DNA of 50,301 bases from Inconstantimicrobium porci (GCF_009696465.1 NZ_VULX01000018.1:1-50301); one strand, 5' to 3'. Positions 17,709 to 26,675 are shown, counted from the stretch's first letter. Numbers and translations: made by a program. Notes: generated by a model from the sequence alone, not told the origin.

Positions 17709-18176
17709 ATGGATGTTAATAATTTAAATAATATATTAATTGCTTTTAAAAATGTACTACCTCAGTTTGGACTTCAGAATGTACAAAAAGGCTCTTTAAG
17801 CCTTAAAGGACGTTTCATCGACAGCCCTGGTGTTGTAGTTATTATAGGACTTATGGGAGATATTAAAGGTAACATCATCTATGGAATGACTGATGAATCA
17901 GCAAAAATAATTGCTTCAAAAATGATGATGGGAATGCCTATAGAAAACCTTGATGAATTAGCACAAAGCGCGTTATCTGAACTTGTTAACATGCTTACTG
18001 CAAACGCAGCAACAAACTTTGCTAATAACGGTATAACAGTAGACATATCAACTCCTACACTAATTTACGGAGAATTCACAGCTAACGCAAGCTCAGATAA
18101 AGTAATCTGTGTTGAAATGAAAGCTGATGATGCTCATATAGACGTAAATATAGCTCTTGAAAAAGATCTAAAATAA
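17709..18176 (+). CDS. CheX-like chemotaxis phosphatase domain
   Basis: A 155-residue single-domain protein of the CheX/CheC fold. It carries the glutamate-asparagine signature on the central helix (SALSELVNMLTANAATN, equivalent to ExxN in CheX), followed by the DISTPTLIYG strand. CheX proteins dephosphorylate CheY-P, so the expected target is a receiver protein. No chemotaxis gene is nearby, and clostridial genomes often carry such orphans whose partner is unknown. The start is preceded by AGAGGTGA. The gene is followed by a large inverted repeat at 18206-18297. Confidence 0.83.
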   Translation: MDVNNLNNILIAFKNVLPQFGLQNVQKGSLSLKGRFIDSPGVVVIIGLMGDIKGNIIYGMTDESAKIIASKMMMGMPIENLDELAQSALSELVNMLTANAATNFANNGITVDISTPTLIYGEFTANASSDKVICVEMKADDAHIDVNIALEKDLK

Positions 18177-18205
18177 AATACATATATCTTAAATAATATC
18201 TATAA

Positions 18206-18297
18206 CAAATCGGAAGCCAGCTTTTTTATTCGGAGAATACAAGTCTACACTAAGAACAACTAATATTCTCTTTATAAAGTCGCAGTCTTCCGATTTG
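18206..18297 (+). ncRNA. Candidate structured element after CheX
   Basis: CAAATCGGAAG (18206-18216) and CTTCCGATTTG (18287-18297) form an 11-bp perfect outer stem. Inside, GAGAATA (18233-18239) pairs with TATTCTC (18264-18270) around a 24-base loop. This gives two stacked helices separated by internal loops. There is no poly-T, so it is not a simple terminator. It could be an RNA, a small transposon remnant or a recombination site. No known family was recognised. Confidence 0.35.
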
Positions 18298-18473
18298 AAA
18301 TATAAATTTTATTATTCATCTTAGTAACAAAACTAATGTATCTTATGGAACAAATTATTTTAAATCTTTAACAAGAAACTTAAATTGAAATCATAGATTT
18401 AAGATAATCTTTTTCTTCAATATACATGCTTAATTCAGGTCACAGGTATAAGGTCACAAGTCACAGATAAGGT

Positions 18474-18536
18474 AGAATTAACCTCGCTTTGCTTGTTAAT
18501 TCTTAGCTATAATGGATGTTTCACCTCCAAACCTCT
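18474..18536 (+). repeat. Composite palindromic repeat, copy 3
   Basis: AGAATTAAC and GTTAATTCT (9 bp) enclose the loop CTCGCTTTGCTT. Then come TTA and a short spacer, followed by ATGGATGTTTCACCTCCAA and ACCTCT. The architecture matches copies at 1075 and 32747. The first stem shares little sequence with those copies. Confidence 0.7.
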
Positions 18537-18585
18537 TGTATAATTTGCTTCTTAAAAGTACCAAAAACAGTTTGTCCAATTTTTC

Positions 18586-18610
18586 AGAAACTGCCGTCAG
18601 GAAGTTTCCT
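18586..18610 (-). repeat. AAACTTCCTGACGG hairpin module, copy 1
   Basis: On the minus strand the module reads AGGAAACTTCCTGACGG, then CAGTTTCT, pairing AAACT with AGTTT. Almost the same sequence is found on the plus strand at 45356-45380. Both copies are intergenic and lie near other palindromic modules. Confidence 0.55.
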
Positions 18611-18765
18611 CCATACCTGTGACCTCTGACTTGTGACCTATAAAGTTGTGACCTGTTATCTACACTGATCTATGGCCTGCACTTTGTGTCCTATAATTTT
18701 GTTGTATAAAAAATCCTTATCTATAAAAAATAAAAAAGAAATCTACTTAAAAGGAGCGATATATT

Positions 18766-20133
18766 ATGAGTATTTTATGGCTTGTCCTATCACTGGTTTT
18801 TATTATGTTCCTTGCATATAAAGGCTATTCAACAATAATAACCGCACCGATTATTGCACTGATAACAATTGTGCTTACAACTGGCGTTAGTGGTCATCTT
18901 ATGGCTAATTACACAGAAGTGTACATGGCTGGTTTTGCAGGATTTATTAAGAACTACTTTCCTCTTTTTATGACTGGTGCACTATTTGCAAAACTTATGG
19001 AAGAACTAAAATATGCTGAATCTATCTCAAATTTCATAACAAGAAAACTTGGCGAAAACAATGCAGTGCTGGCTGTTGTTTTATCAGGTGCACTGCTTAC
19101 TTATGGCGGTGTTTCACTTTTTGTTGTTGCCTTTATTCTATATCCAATAGCATCAATGCTTTTTAAAGAAGCTGATATTCCTAAAAGGCTTATTCCTGGC
19201 ACAATTGCTCTTGGTGCCTTTACTTTCACCATGACTGCACTACCGGGTTCACCAGAAATACAAAATGTGATCCCCATGAAGTATTATGGCACTGACACCT
19301 TCGCTGCTCCTTTAATTGGACTATGTGCTGCTGCTATCATCCTTGTTTTAGGAATGAGCTGGCTGAAGTACCGAGTAAAATCTGCTGCCAAAATGAAAGA
19401 AGGTTATGGAAATCATCATGATAATTTTACAAAAAACCATACAAAAGAACTGCCAGGAATAATCAGATCAATTATCCCTGTACTGATTATTTTTGCAACA
19501 AACTTTTTCTTTTCAAAAGTTTATTATAAATATGTAGACGGTAGTTACTTAAAAGCGTATAACACAACTCTTAGCAGTGTTTCTGGTACATGGAGTGTAA
19601 TAATTGCCATCGTTACTGCAGATTTATTCATGATAATTACCAACTTCAAAAAGCTTAACAACATCAAAGCAGTTCTTGATAAAGGTGTTACTAATTCATT
19701 TAGGCCGCTGATTAATTCAAGTGCAATCATCGGTTACGGAAGTATTATTAAATCTCTGCCTGCCTTTGCTTCAATACAATCTTTCATATTTAATATTTCA
19801 TCAAACCCCATAATTTCTGAAGCACTTTCAGTAAACCTAATCTGCGGTCTTACTGCTTCAGCTTCTGGTGGTCTTGAAATATCACTAAATGCACTGGCAG
19901 CAACTTATCTAAAGATGAGCCAGAGCTTAAATATTTCACCTGAAGTAATGCACAGAATCGCTTCACTATCATCAGGCGGACTTGACACTCTGCCACACAA
20001 TGGTGCTGTAATTACTACACTTGCAATCTGTGGGCTGACTCATAAAGAATCATACAAGGATATCTTTGTTACATCAGTAGTGATACCTATCTTTACTACT
20101 GCAGTTATCGTTGCAGCAGTAGCACTGATTTAA
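18766..20133 (+). CDS. GntP-family permease
   Basis: A 455-residue inner-membrane transporter with about twelve hydrophobic segments. The family signatures are GALLTYGGVSLFVVAF in the first half, and ASASGGLEISL and SSGGLDTLPHNGAVIT in the second. GntP permeases import gluconate and related hydroxy acids by proton symport. Some clostridial members carry other short organic acids, so the substrate is open. The start follows AGGAGCG. No kinase or dehydrogenase of gluconate metabolism is adjacent. The gene sits behind a repeat-rich 590-base spacer, and the following sequence is an inward-facing remnant. Confidence 0.88.
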   Translation: MSILWLVLSLVFIMFLAYKGYSTIITAPIIALITIVLTTGVSGHLMANYTEVYMAGFAGFIKNYFPLFMTGALFAKLMEELKYAESISNFITRKLGENNAVLAVVLSGALLTYGGVSLFVVAFILYPIASMLFKEADIPKRLIPGTIALGAFTFTMTALPGSPEIQNVIPMKYYGTDTFAAPLIGLCAAAIILVLGMSWLKYRVKSAAKMKEGYGNHHDNFTKNHTKELPGIIRSIIPVLIIFATNFFFSKVYYKYVDGSYLKAYNTTLSSVSGTWSVIIAIVTADLFMIITNFKKLNNIKAVLDKGVTNSFRPLINSSAIIGYGSIIKSLPAFASIQSFIFNISSNPIISEALSVNLICGLTASASGGLEISLNALAATYLKMSQSLNISPEVMHRIASLSSGGLDTLPHNGAVITTLAICGLTHKESYKDIFVTSVVIPIFTTAVIVAAVALI

Positions 20134-20165
20134 ATATGTATATTATGTATTAAATAGTTTTACTA

Positions 20166-21085
20166 TTATATATGATTTATAAAAATTTCTGCGATGTTCG
20201 GGTCAAACTGTGTACCTGAGCATCTTTTTATTTCTTCTATAGCTTCTTCCTTGCTTATTGGTTCTTTGTAGACTCTCGCATGTGTCATTACATCATAAGA
20301 ATCTGCAATGTTTATAATCCTTGCGATAATTGGGATTGCTTCTCCTTTAAACCCAAGCGGATAACCTTTTCCATCATATCTTTCATGATGCATTAAAACG
20401 CATTTTGCCACATTTTCTAAGTTTCCTGTTGCATGTACTATTCTATATCCCTTTTCTGTATGAGACTTCATTATTTCAAATTCCTCATCAGTAAGCCTAC
20501 CCTTCTTTAGCATTGAACTCTTAAGACTTTTTTTCTGCAGCAGTTTTTTTCTATATACTTTCTCCTCAACCTTTTTAATAGAGTCATAAATATCTTCATT
20601 AGTATTGTCTTTAACTTCAGCAGCTAGTGCTATGCTAAGCTGGAAGTAATCATATTTACGCTCATTGTATTCCTTGTTGATCTTTGCAATGACACTTTTA
20701 TAATCATCTTCATCGCAGTTAGGAAGAAGTATGACAAATTCATCTCCGCCCCATCTAAAAGCATAAGCCCTGTCATTTGTAACATCTCTTAAAACTTCAG
20801 CAATGCTTATAATAAGCTTATCACCTTCTATATGTCCAATGTAATCTTTTTATCAAACTCGACAAACTCTCTTGCAGTCTTTTTGTCACTATACAATTCC
20901 ATATCGCTTTTTCCAAACGCTTCTTCATTTGTTTTTCCCTTAACTTCTGAAAATTTCACATTAAACGTTTTTTCATACTGCTGATTAAGATAAACTATTC
21001 TAAAACTTGTGTCCTCAATCCAAACTGAAAACGGAATATCATCAAGAAACCTTTTAATTATTTTATACAGATAATTATTATTCAT
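20166..21085 (-). pseudogene. PAS-GGDEF-HD-GYP signalling protein with internal deletions
   Basis: Three pieces remain in order. From the ATG at 21085 comes a PAS domain of about 75 residues (PFSVWIEDTSFRIVYLNQQ). A stop at 20828 follows. In another frame is the second half of a GGDEF domain (GHIEGDKLIISIAEVL, then RWGGDEFVILLPN). This runs in frame into the C-terminal half of an HD-GYP domain (GRLTDEEFEIMKSH, HHERYDGKGYP). The linker of the PAS domain, the start of GGDEF and the first part of HD-GYP with its HD residues are deleted. When intact it would have made and degraded cyclic-di-GMP. As it stands neither activity is expected. The start has AGGAGA, so a PAS stub may still be translated. 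Confidence 0.8.
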
Positions 21086-21304
21086 CGTCCAAATCTCCTT
21101 GCTAATCTGCCACCATAGTTATGTCTCTAAAAAATAAAGGTGTCTTAGAGAAACTTTTATTATCTAAAACACCTTTTAACCATATATTCGAATTATATAC
21201 CAAAAATACCATATTATTAACATTATTTGTATTTATGTGTCAAAAAAGCCCATAAGAATAATTTTAATTCTTATAGGCTTACTAGATCTTTCTGCTATTT
21301 ATAT

Positions 21305-22396
21305 TTATCTATATGCTTGTCCTGCTTCATCGCAATCTAAAACTGCCTGTACAAATTTCTCTTCAGTAACTTCATATGGCGCACAGCTCCATTCTGTTAT
21401 GCCATTTGCTCTTGCTGCTATTTTAGGTACGTCTTCTTTTTTAATATCAAGATCATCAAGACATACTGGAAGATTTACACTTTTATTAAATTCAAATAAC
21501 TTCTTTCTCTTTTCAAACTGTTTATCATAAGTAAGAAGACATAAAACTCCAAATGATACTATTTCACCATGTAAATGAGCTTCTGCTTCCTGAACTACTG
21601 TTGATCCATTATAAAAAGCATGTGCTAAACTACTGTTATAATAATACATACCTGGCTTAGAACTTAAATTAGATACAAGACCTGTACTCATTACAATATC
21701 TAAAGCAACCTGTTCTAATTCATATGATGTTTCATTCATTTTACAATCCTCTAATGCTTTTTTTCCAAATTCTAATAGAGGTTCATCACAAGCATAGCTA
21801 AGCTGTCTTCCAATAAGAGGTGTATGTGATAATTTTTTTCCGCTTGATGCTAATAAAACTTCTGTTTGTTTTGATAAAGCATCACCAATTCCTGCCCATA
21901 AATAAGTTTCAGGTGCTTCTGCAACAACTTTTGTGTTAATAAAAGTATGGACTGCTGGAGCTTTTATATAATAATATTCCTTAAAAGTACCGTCTTGATT
22001 ATACATTACTGCAATTGCACTGCATGCTGCACAGTTTGATGCAATTGTTGGGAAAGTAAAGAATGGCTTATCAAGCTTATCTGCAACAACTTTGCATGTG
22101 TCAACTGCTCTTCCTCCACCAACTGCAAATATCATATCTGCTTCTTTTACTTTTTCATTCTTCATAACCATTTCTGCATTTTCGTATGTTGAATTGCCTC
22201 CATACCATACGAAATCAAGAATTTCTACATTTGAGCCTTTAACCCCATCTAAAAGGCTTTCTTTTGCTTTCTCCATGGCAGTTTTTCCCCCAACGACTAC
22301 TGCCTTTCTTCCAAACCGCCTTGTTACTTCTGGTATTTCATTGTAACAATCTTGTCCTACGCTATAACTTGGTAAAAATACACTATAATGACTCAT
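21305..22396 (-). CDS. Iron-type alcohol/glycerol dehydrogenase family protein
   Basis: A 363-residue cytosolic dehydrogenase of the group III metal-dependent (GldA-like) family. It has the NAD-binding GGGRAVDTCKVVAD motif near 94-107, the TIASNCAACSAIAVMY segment and metal-binding residues in GIGDALSK, SSLAHAFYNG and EAHLHGEIVSFG (histidines around 254 and 271). It is closest in style to the hydroxycarboxylate/YbdH subgroup rather than classical glycerol dehydrogenase. That would reduce 2-oxo acids or similar carbonyls. The start has GGGGGA upstream. Behind its promoter lies a T-box leader, so expression should respond to shortage of one amino acid. That supports a role in amino-acid or oxo-acid metabolism rather than glycerol use. 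Confidence 0.85.
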   Translation of the reverse strand: MSHYSVFLPSYSVGQDCYNEIPEVTRRFGRKAVVVGGKTAMEKAKESLLDGVKGSNVEILDFVWYGGNSTYENAEMVMKNEKVKEADMIFAVGGGRAVDTCKVVADKLDKPFFTFPTIASNCAACSAIAVMYNQDGTFKEYYYIKAPAVHTFINTKVVAEAPETYLWAGIGDALSKQTEVLLASSGKKLSHTPLIGRQLSYACDEPLLEFGKKALEDCKMNETSYELEQVALDIVMSTGLVSNLSSKPGMYYYNSSLAHAFYNGSTVVQEAEAHLHGEIVSFGVLCLLTYDKQFEKRKKLFEFNKSVNLPVCLDDLDIKKEDVPKIAARANGITEWSCAPYEVTEEKFVQAVLDCDEAGQAYR

Positions 22397-22443
22397 TACT
22401 AATCCCCCTTTTAATTTTAATATTGCTTATTGCTTTTAATTTT

Positions 22444-22700
22444 AAAAAAACGCCCCGACTTATTCATCAGGACGTAATATTACGCGATACCACCTAATTT
22501 CAGAATATAATATTCTGCTCTCAGTACAGATCTTTTTATCAATCTGTTTTCTTTAACGCAGAAAATACGTTGTTTCTTACTTATACAGATTCTTATAATT
22601 TACCCCAAAATAGAATCCATATCGTTCAGTAACACTGCTCAAGAGTGATTTTCTATTATATAATAACAACAACTTTCCACCAAACAGCCGCTCTCTTTAA
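22444..22700 (-). promoter_or_regulatory. T-box leader of the dehydrogenase gene
   Basis: Reading on the minus strand, AGAGAG near 22697 starts stem I. The T-box AGGTGGTATCGCG is at 22495-22483. A terminator stem with arms CGTCCTGA and TCGGGGCG and a poly-T ends at 22444. Uncharged tRNA binding to the T-box should prevent terminator formation. I could not assign the specifier codon with confidence. Confidence 0.85.
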
Positions 22701-22813
22701 TTATTAATATAATATACTTTTCTCTATCATAGCTTTAATTTATTAATAAATATAGCATTTTAGGTTAATTATGTCAAGTATCTAGTGAAAATTCTATTGA
22801 ATTTAAAAATTCC

Positions 22814-23130
22814 TTATTCGTATCTGAATTCTTTAACTATAACTGCAGCTCTATTTCTATTCTTTTCATCCCTTAGTCCATCAAAATATACTGCATAACC
22901 ATCACCACACAGAACTCATCTTTATATTTATCTATTTCACCAAGGTGACTTTCAATATCTGAAGTATCTTTATAATTATTTATAGAAAAAATCAGCTGCT
23001 TCTCTAAAGGCAGATAGCACATATCTCCTGTGCTCAACCTATAATCTGCATCTAAATATATCCCCTTAAACCCAGCAGACTCAAAATTAGTAATATCAAA
23101 AATGCTGTTATCTTCAATTAAATTTTCCAT
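22814..23130 (-). pseudogene. Unknown small protein with one frameshift
   Basis: From the ATG at 23130, which has GGAGG upstream, one frame gives about 77 plausible residues (GFKGIYLDADYRL, SHLGEIDKYKDEFC) and then stops at 22873. The next frame continues from about 22910 with GDGYAVYFDGLRDEKNRNRAAVIVKEF to a TAA at 22814. A single base gained or lost near 22910 would restore a protein of about 105 residues. I do not recognise the family. The acidic composition and small size resemble immunity or SMI1-like proteins, which is only an impression. Confidence 0.5.
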
Positions 23131-23140
23131 TCCCTATCAC

Positions 23141-23396
23141 CTATCCTCCAAAGTTGTTGTTAAGTTTCTTCTCCAGATCCGCCAAATCAGGGAATTCCTT
23201 TTTTAGACGTTTCATATTACGATATAATACAACACCAAAACTTACATTGTTTTCAGCAACATAATCTGTCAGCTTGTTTAAATATTCTAATATATTTGAT
23301 CTGTTTTCCTTTGTTTGTGATAAGAGAGCAATACAATATGAATATCCAATAATATCAAATCTACTTAGAAGATCATTTGTTTTATCAGGAAATAAA
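23141..23396 (-). pseudogene. C-terminal piece of an unknown protein
   Basis: An open frame of about 85 residues without a start codon directly follows the PHP gene stop and ends at 23141 (DLLSRFDIIGYSYCIALL, ENNVSFGVVLYRNMKR, DLADLEKKLNNNFGG). It ends 8 bases before the start of the next small gene, whose ribosome-binding site it contains, so the two were once an operon. The N-terminal part has been lost at the junction with the PHP gene. Family unknown. Confidence 0.45.
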
Positions 23397-24218
23397 TTAA
23401 TGCTTTTTTAAGTCCTCTTCTGTAATTTTAGTCTGGCCTATAGTTGTATCCTGAAACTCACCATGACAGTCAGAACCTGTTGTAACAAAAAGCCCATTAT
23501 CTTTGCAAATATCAAGACATGCTTTAGTTATCTCTTCTGAATGAGCTGGATAATAACACTCAATGCCATCTATACCAAAAGGAACAATTCCTTTAACTTC
23601 TTCTATAAATTCCTCAATAGTATCTTTATAAATCACCTTGCCTGGGTGAGCAAGTACTGCCTTCCCCCTTGCTTTATGAATCTGTGCACATACTTCCTCA
23701 ATTGTAGGAAAATCAGCGCAGCTATTATAAACTCCGTACTTATTATAAATACCGAACCCTTCCCACACATTCTTAGTTAATCCCTTATGTACAAGATAGT
23801 GAAGTGCTTTCCAGCCTCCTTTATTTCTCTCATAACTATATTTGTTGTAATCTTCTAGTGATACATCATCACAGTCACTTTCCATCTTTTCAATAAGCTT
23901 AGTATTCACTTCATCAAGCAGTGCTCTGTCTTTCTTTACAAACTTCTGAAATTCTTCATTCTCCAAATCAACACCATAACCTAAGATGTGAAAATTAAGA
24001 TTATGATAAAGCGCATCAAGCTCTACGCCAGGAATACACTTAACACCACTATCCTTGCAAATGTTCATCAGCTCTCTTGAACCTTCAAGCACATCGTGAT
24101 CTGTTATGGCCATTACACCAACATTATTTTTCTTTGCCATATCTAAAATCTCTGCTGTAGACATGGTTCCATCAGAATAATATGAATGAATGTGTAAATC
24201 TACATATTTTGCTTCCAT
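23397..24218 (-). CDS. PHP-domain phosphoesterase
   Basis: A 273-residue cytosolic metal-dependent phosphoesterase of the PHP superfamily. The conserved motifs are all present: HIHSYYSDG at about 9-17, ITDHD at 38-42, the GVELD segment, AHPGK in the second half and the final GSDCHGE. The architecture matches YciV/TrpH-type enzymes, which hydrolyse 3',5'-nucleoside bisphosphates or the 5' end of short RNAs. The start follows TTGGAGG. The downstream fragment at 23141 begins immediately after its stop, so its original 3' neighbourhood has been rearranged. The exact substrate is inferred only from the family. Confidence 0.88.
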   Translation of the reverse strand: MEAKYVDLHIHSYYSDGTMSTAEILDMAKKNNVGVMAITDHDVLEGSRELMNICKDSGVKCIPGVELDALYHNLNFHILGYGVDLENEEFQKFVKKDRALLDEVNTKLIEKMESDCDDVSLEDYNKYSYERNKGGWKALHYLVHKGLTKNVWEGFGIYNKYGVYNSCADFPTIEEVCAQIHKARGKAVLAHPGKVIYKDTIEEFIEEVKGIVPFGIDGIECYYPAHSEEITKACLDICKDNGLFVTTGSDCHGEFQDTTIGQTKITEEDLKKH

Positions 24219-24272
24219 TAATCTTCCTCCAATACTGCTTTATAAAAGTAATATAATTATATAATATAACTT

Positions 24273-24713
24273 TTACAAATCCATACTCATCAATATTTCA
24301 TCTTCGTCTTCTTCTGTTTTAGTGAACCCAAGCTCAAGATACATTTTCTCAGCTGTAGTATTACCATCTATATAACAAAGAATTACCTTCTTGTATTTGC
24401 CATCAGCTTTCATTCTATCAAATATTAACTTACATGCTTGTTTGCCGTATCCTTTTCCCTGATATCTTTCATCAATAAACAACTCGCAAAAATCATATGC
24501 TTTATATGGTTCATAATCATAATATAAAGCAGCTCCTACTGCGGTATCATTATAATAAATCATCAGAGCATGACTCCTGAAACTTCTAAAAGCATATGCC
24601 CTTGCCTCTATACCCTTCAAGTCTGAAACATACTCCTTCTGCTCATCTTTAACATGCAGATTTTCTCGCCAGTTATCACTATCAATTTCTTTTAGTTCAA
24701 TATTACTTTTCAT
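24273..24713 (-). CDS. GNAT-family N-acetyltransferase
   Basis: A 146-residue single-domain acetyltransferase. The acetyl-CoA pyrophosphate-binding motif is in ERYQGKGYGKQACK near 103-116, and DGNTTAEKMYLELGF is the usual C-terminal helix and strand. The N-terminal part fits spermine/spermidine-type acetyltransferases (ELKEIDSDNWREN...), so a polyamine or small amine is a reasonable guess for the substrate. The start has GGGAGAG upstream. It may be co-transcribed with the PHP gene 54 bases downstream. Confidence 0.85.
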   Translation of the reverse strand: MKSNIELKEIDSDNWRENLHVKDEQKEYVSDLKGIEARAYAFRSFRSHALMIYYNDTAVGAALYYDYEPYKAYDFCELFIDERYQGKGYGKQACKLIFDRMKADGKYKKVILCYIDGNTTAEKMYLELGFTKTEEDEDEILMSMDL

Positions 24714-24907
24714 TATTACTCTCCCATCAAATCTAGAACGTAAAGCCTATACAATTTATAAATATAAGCATACTTAACATGACAATCTCATAATTAATTA
24801 TAGCATATAGTGTAAATATATTTCTTAACTTTATATAATTTCAAAATTATTAGGAGCTTTGATATAATATTTATATTAGCTATAGATATTGAAAAGAGGT
24901 AATTACA

Positions 24908-25716
24908 ATGGAATTAACAGTCTTAGTTGATAACAACACTTATATAGACCAGTATTACTTAGGAGAACCGCTGTTTCATATTATATTGAAGATGAAGATA
25001 CTAAAATATTGTTTGACACAGGCTATTCAGATATATTTATAAAGAATGCAGAAAAACTCGGCATAGACTTAAATAAATTAGACAAGCTAGCTTTTTCACA
25101 TGGTCATAATGACCATACACTTGGACTAAAATACTTTTTTCAACAATTTTATAACAATAATATTTCAATAGTCGCTCATCCTGATACTTTTAAGGAAAAA
25201 GTTATGAATAATGAAGAAATAGGTTCACCAATCTTAGAAGATGAACTATGCAGGAAATGTAACCTTATACTTTCAGAAAATCCTGTAAAGATTAGTGAAA
25301 ACATAACATTTTTAGGTGCTATTCCAAAGCTTAATACTTTCGAGAAAAGAATCTGCTTTGGCAAACATCTTATTGATGATAAATTCGTAGACGACTATGT
25401 CTTAGAAGATACTGCCCTAGTTTATCAGAAATCTGAGGGATTATATATAATTACTGGTTGCTCACACAGCGGAATCTGCAACATTATTGATTATGCTAAA
25501 AAAGTCTTCAATGAACAGAAAATCCTAGGAGTTATTGGTGGTTTTCATCTATTTGATGTTAATGAGCAGGTTCAAAAGACTATCGATTATCTTAAAGCTA
25601 ATACCATTCCAGAATTATATCCCTGCCACTGCACATCATTAAAAGTTAAAGCTGAAATGATAAACAGAGGACTGGCTGTAAAAGAAGTGGGCGTTGGTCT
25701 TAAAATCAAATGGTGA
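24908..25716 (+). pseudogene. Metallo-beta-lactamase-fold hydrolase with a frameshift
   Basis: The ATG at 24908 with an AAGAGGT ribosome-binding site begins MELTVLVDNNTYIDQYYLGEP. The frame is then lost by one base near 24969. After it, the correct frame reads AVSYYIEDEDTKILFDTGYSD and continues 235 residues or more. The metal-binding motif SHGHNDHT, the HSGICNI segment with a metal-ligand histidine and GGFHLFD fit the MBL-fold family related to MJ0936/RomA-like or methanopterin-linked hydrolases. Apart from this one shift the gene is complete (about 270 residues). It may be a genuine recent mutation or a sequencing error. Confidence 0.75.
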
Positions 25717-25738
25717 TAAAAAATGAATAATGCTTATT

Positions 25739-26254
25739 TTATGCTATATCAATTTCAAAAGTTTCAGAGTCTAAGGATAAATCAATTTCTTCGCCGTATT
25801 CTAAATAATCCTCACAGTTTAAAATAAGCTTATCTTCTTTCCATCCCCTGAAACGGATGCAGCTTATAGCACCTGATATATTAATGTAATAAGGCTTCTT
25901 AGCTGACTCTCTTATAACTGCTATTTCATAATCACTAGCAACGATATATTCCTGCTGTGGAGATAATGTAATCTGAACGTACTCTGGGTCCTCTACAATT
26001 TCCACAACTTTATTTGTACTTCTGTCTAATAAAAACAGGCAGTCTTTAGTCAGCACTAAGACAGAGTTAAATCTTTCTGATATCTCGATGCCAATAACTT
26101 CACCTCTAAATTCTCCTACCCATTCACTGTAATCATCATCTGTAAACTTAATCCATCCCCAATAGGCTGATTTCCACTCAGAAGAAAAATCATATACAAC
26201 TTCTTCATATTCTCCTGATAATGGCTGGCTGATAACTTCTGCACTAATAATCAC
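25739..26254 (-). CDS. Unrecognised acidic beta-rich protein
   Basis: A 171-residue protein starting at a GTG with GGGGGAG upstream. The sequence is acidic, rich in aromatic residues and alternates like beta strands (YWGWIKFTDDDYSEWVG, SVLVLTKDCLFLLDRSTN, QEYIVASDYEIAVIRES). The pattern suggests a small beta-propeller or barrel repeat. There is no signal peptide or membrane segment. It is convergent with the frameshifted MBL-fold gene. I do not recognise the family. Proteins of this type are often linked to contact-dependent toxins as immunity partners, but no toxin is present here. Confidence 0.65.
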   Translation of the reverse strand: MIISAEVISQPLSGEYEEVVYDFSSEWKSAYWGWIKFTDDDYSEWVGEFRGEVIGIEISERFNSVLVLTKDCLFLLDRSTNKVVEIVEDPEYVQITLSPQQEYIVASDYEIAVIRESAKKPYYINISGAISCIRFRGWKEDKLILNCEDYLEYGEEIDLSLDSETFEIDIA

Positions 26255-26370
26255 GCAATGCTCCCCCTATAATTGTCCTTGTTGTTTTTATATAGACTTC
26301 TAAATTCTAAGCTTATCGAAATTTTCTTATACAAAAAATAACTCGATATAGTAAATATACTTTCATTTGT

Positions 26371-26407
26371 ATAAAGAAAAAGAGTAGTCTGCGCCAACAA
26401 ACTACTC
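26371..26407 (-). terminator. Minus-strand terminator after the XRE gene region
   Basis: GAGTAGT (26382-26388) and ACTACTC (26401-26407) form a 7-bp stem. On the minus strand TTTTTCTTTAT follows. It would end transcripts coming from the XRE gene and the short frame at 26508. Confidence 0.6.
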
Positions 26408-26507
26408 CGACACTTTATAAAGTATATTATAATCTAATGATCAAATAATAACACTTGATCCTATCCCTTACCTATATAATATCATAAATTGAAAATTATA
26501 TACAAAT

Positions 26508-26675
26508 TTATTTATATTTCATAGCATTCTTAAAGAATATTGTATCTTTAAGCTCCATATCTTTATCAGGTGTATATCCATAGTCAGCCATGATCTTTTC
26601 AACCATTCTGCCAATGCATTGCTTTATTTCGTCTTTATTAAAGTCAAATTTCTGATTGTTCTTAATATTATACAC
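26508..26675 (-). CDS. Short ORF downstream of the XRE gene
   Basis: A frame of 55 residues from a GTG at 26675, or a remnant without its own start, reads NQKFDFNKDEIKQCIGRM and ADYGYTPDKDMELKDTIFF. It opens just after the XRE stop codon in another reading context, so it may be the tail of a longer lost protein. No ribosome-binding site is seen and no family was recognised. Confidence 0.35.
   Translation of the reverse strand: MYNIKNNQKFDFNKDEIKQCIGRMVEKIMADYGYTPDKDMELKDTIFFKNAMKYK

Larger units (their letters stand above)
18437..18700. repeat. TCACAGGTC-type short repeats in inverted halves
   Basis: At 18437-18470 the words GGTCACAGGT, GGTCACAAGTCACAG and related forms repeat. At about 18616-18665 their complements occur (ACCTGTGACCT, ACTTGTGACCT, TTGTGACCTG). 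The two halves could pair across the intervening 150 bases. Similar words occur at about 12968-12995 and 14590. There is no fixed spacing, so it is not a CRISPR array. Confidence 0.5.

Noticed and set aside
18437-18700. Possible CRISPR array
   Set aside because: Short words repeat irregularly and in both orientations. No constant repeat length, spacers or cas genes.
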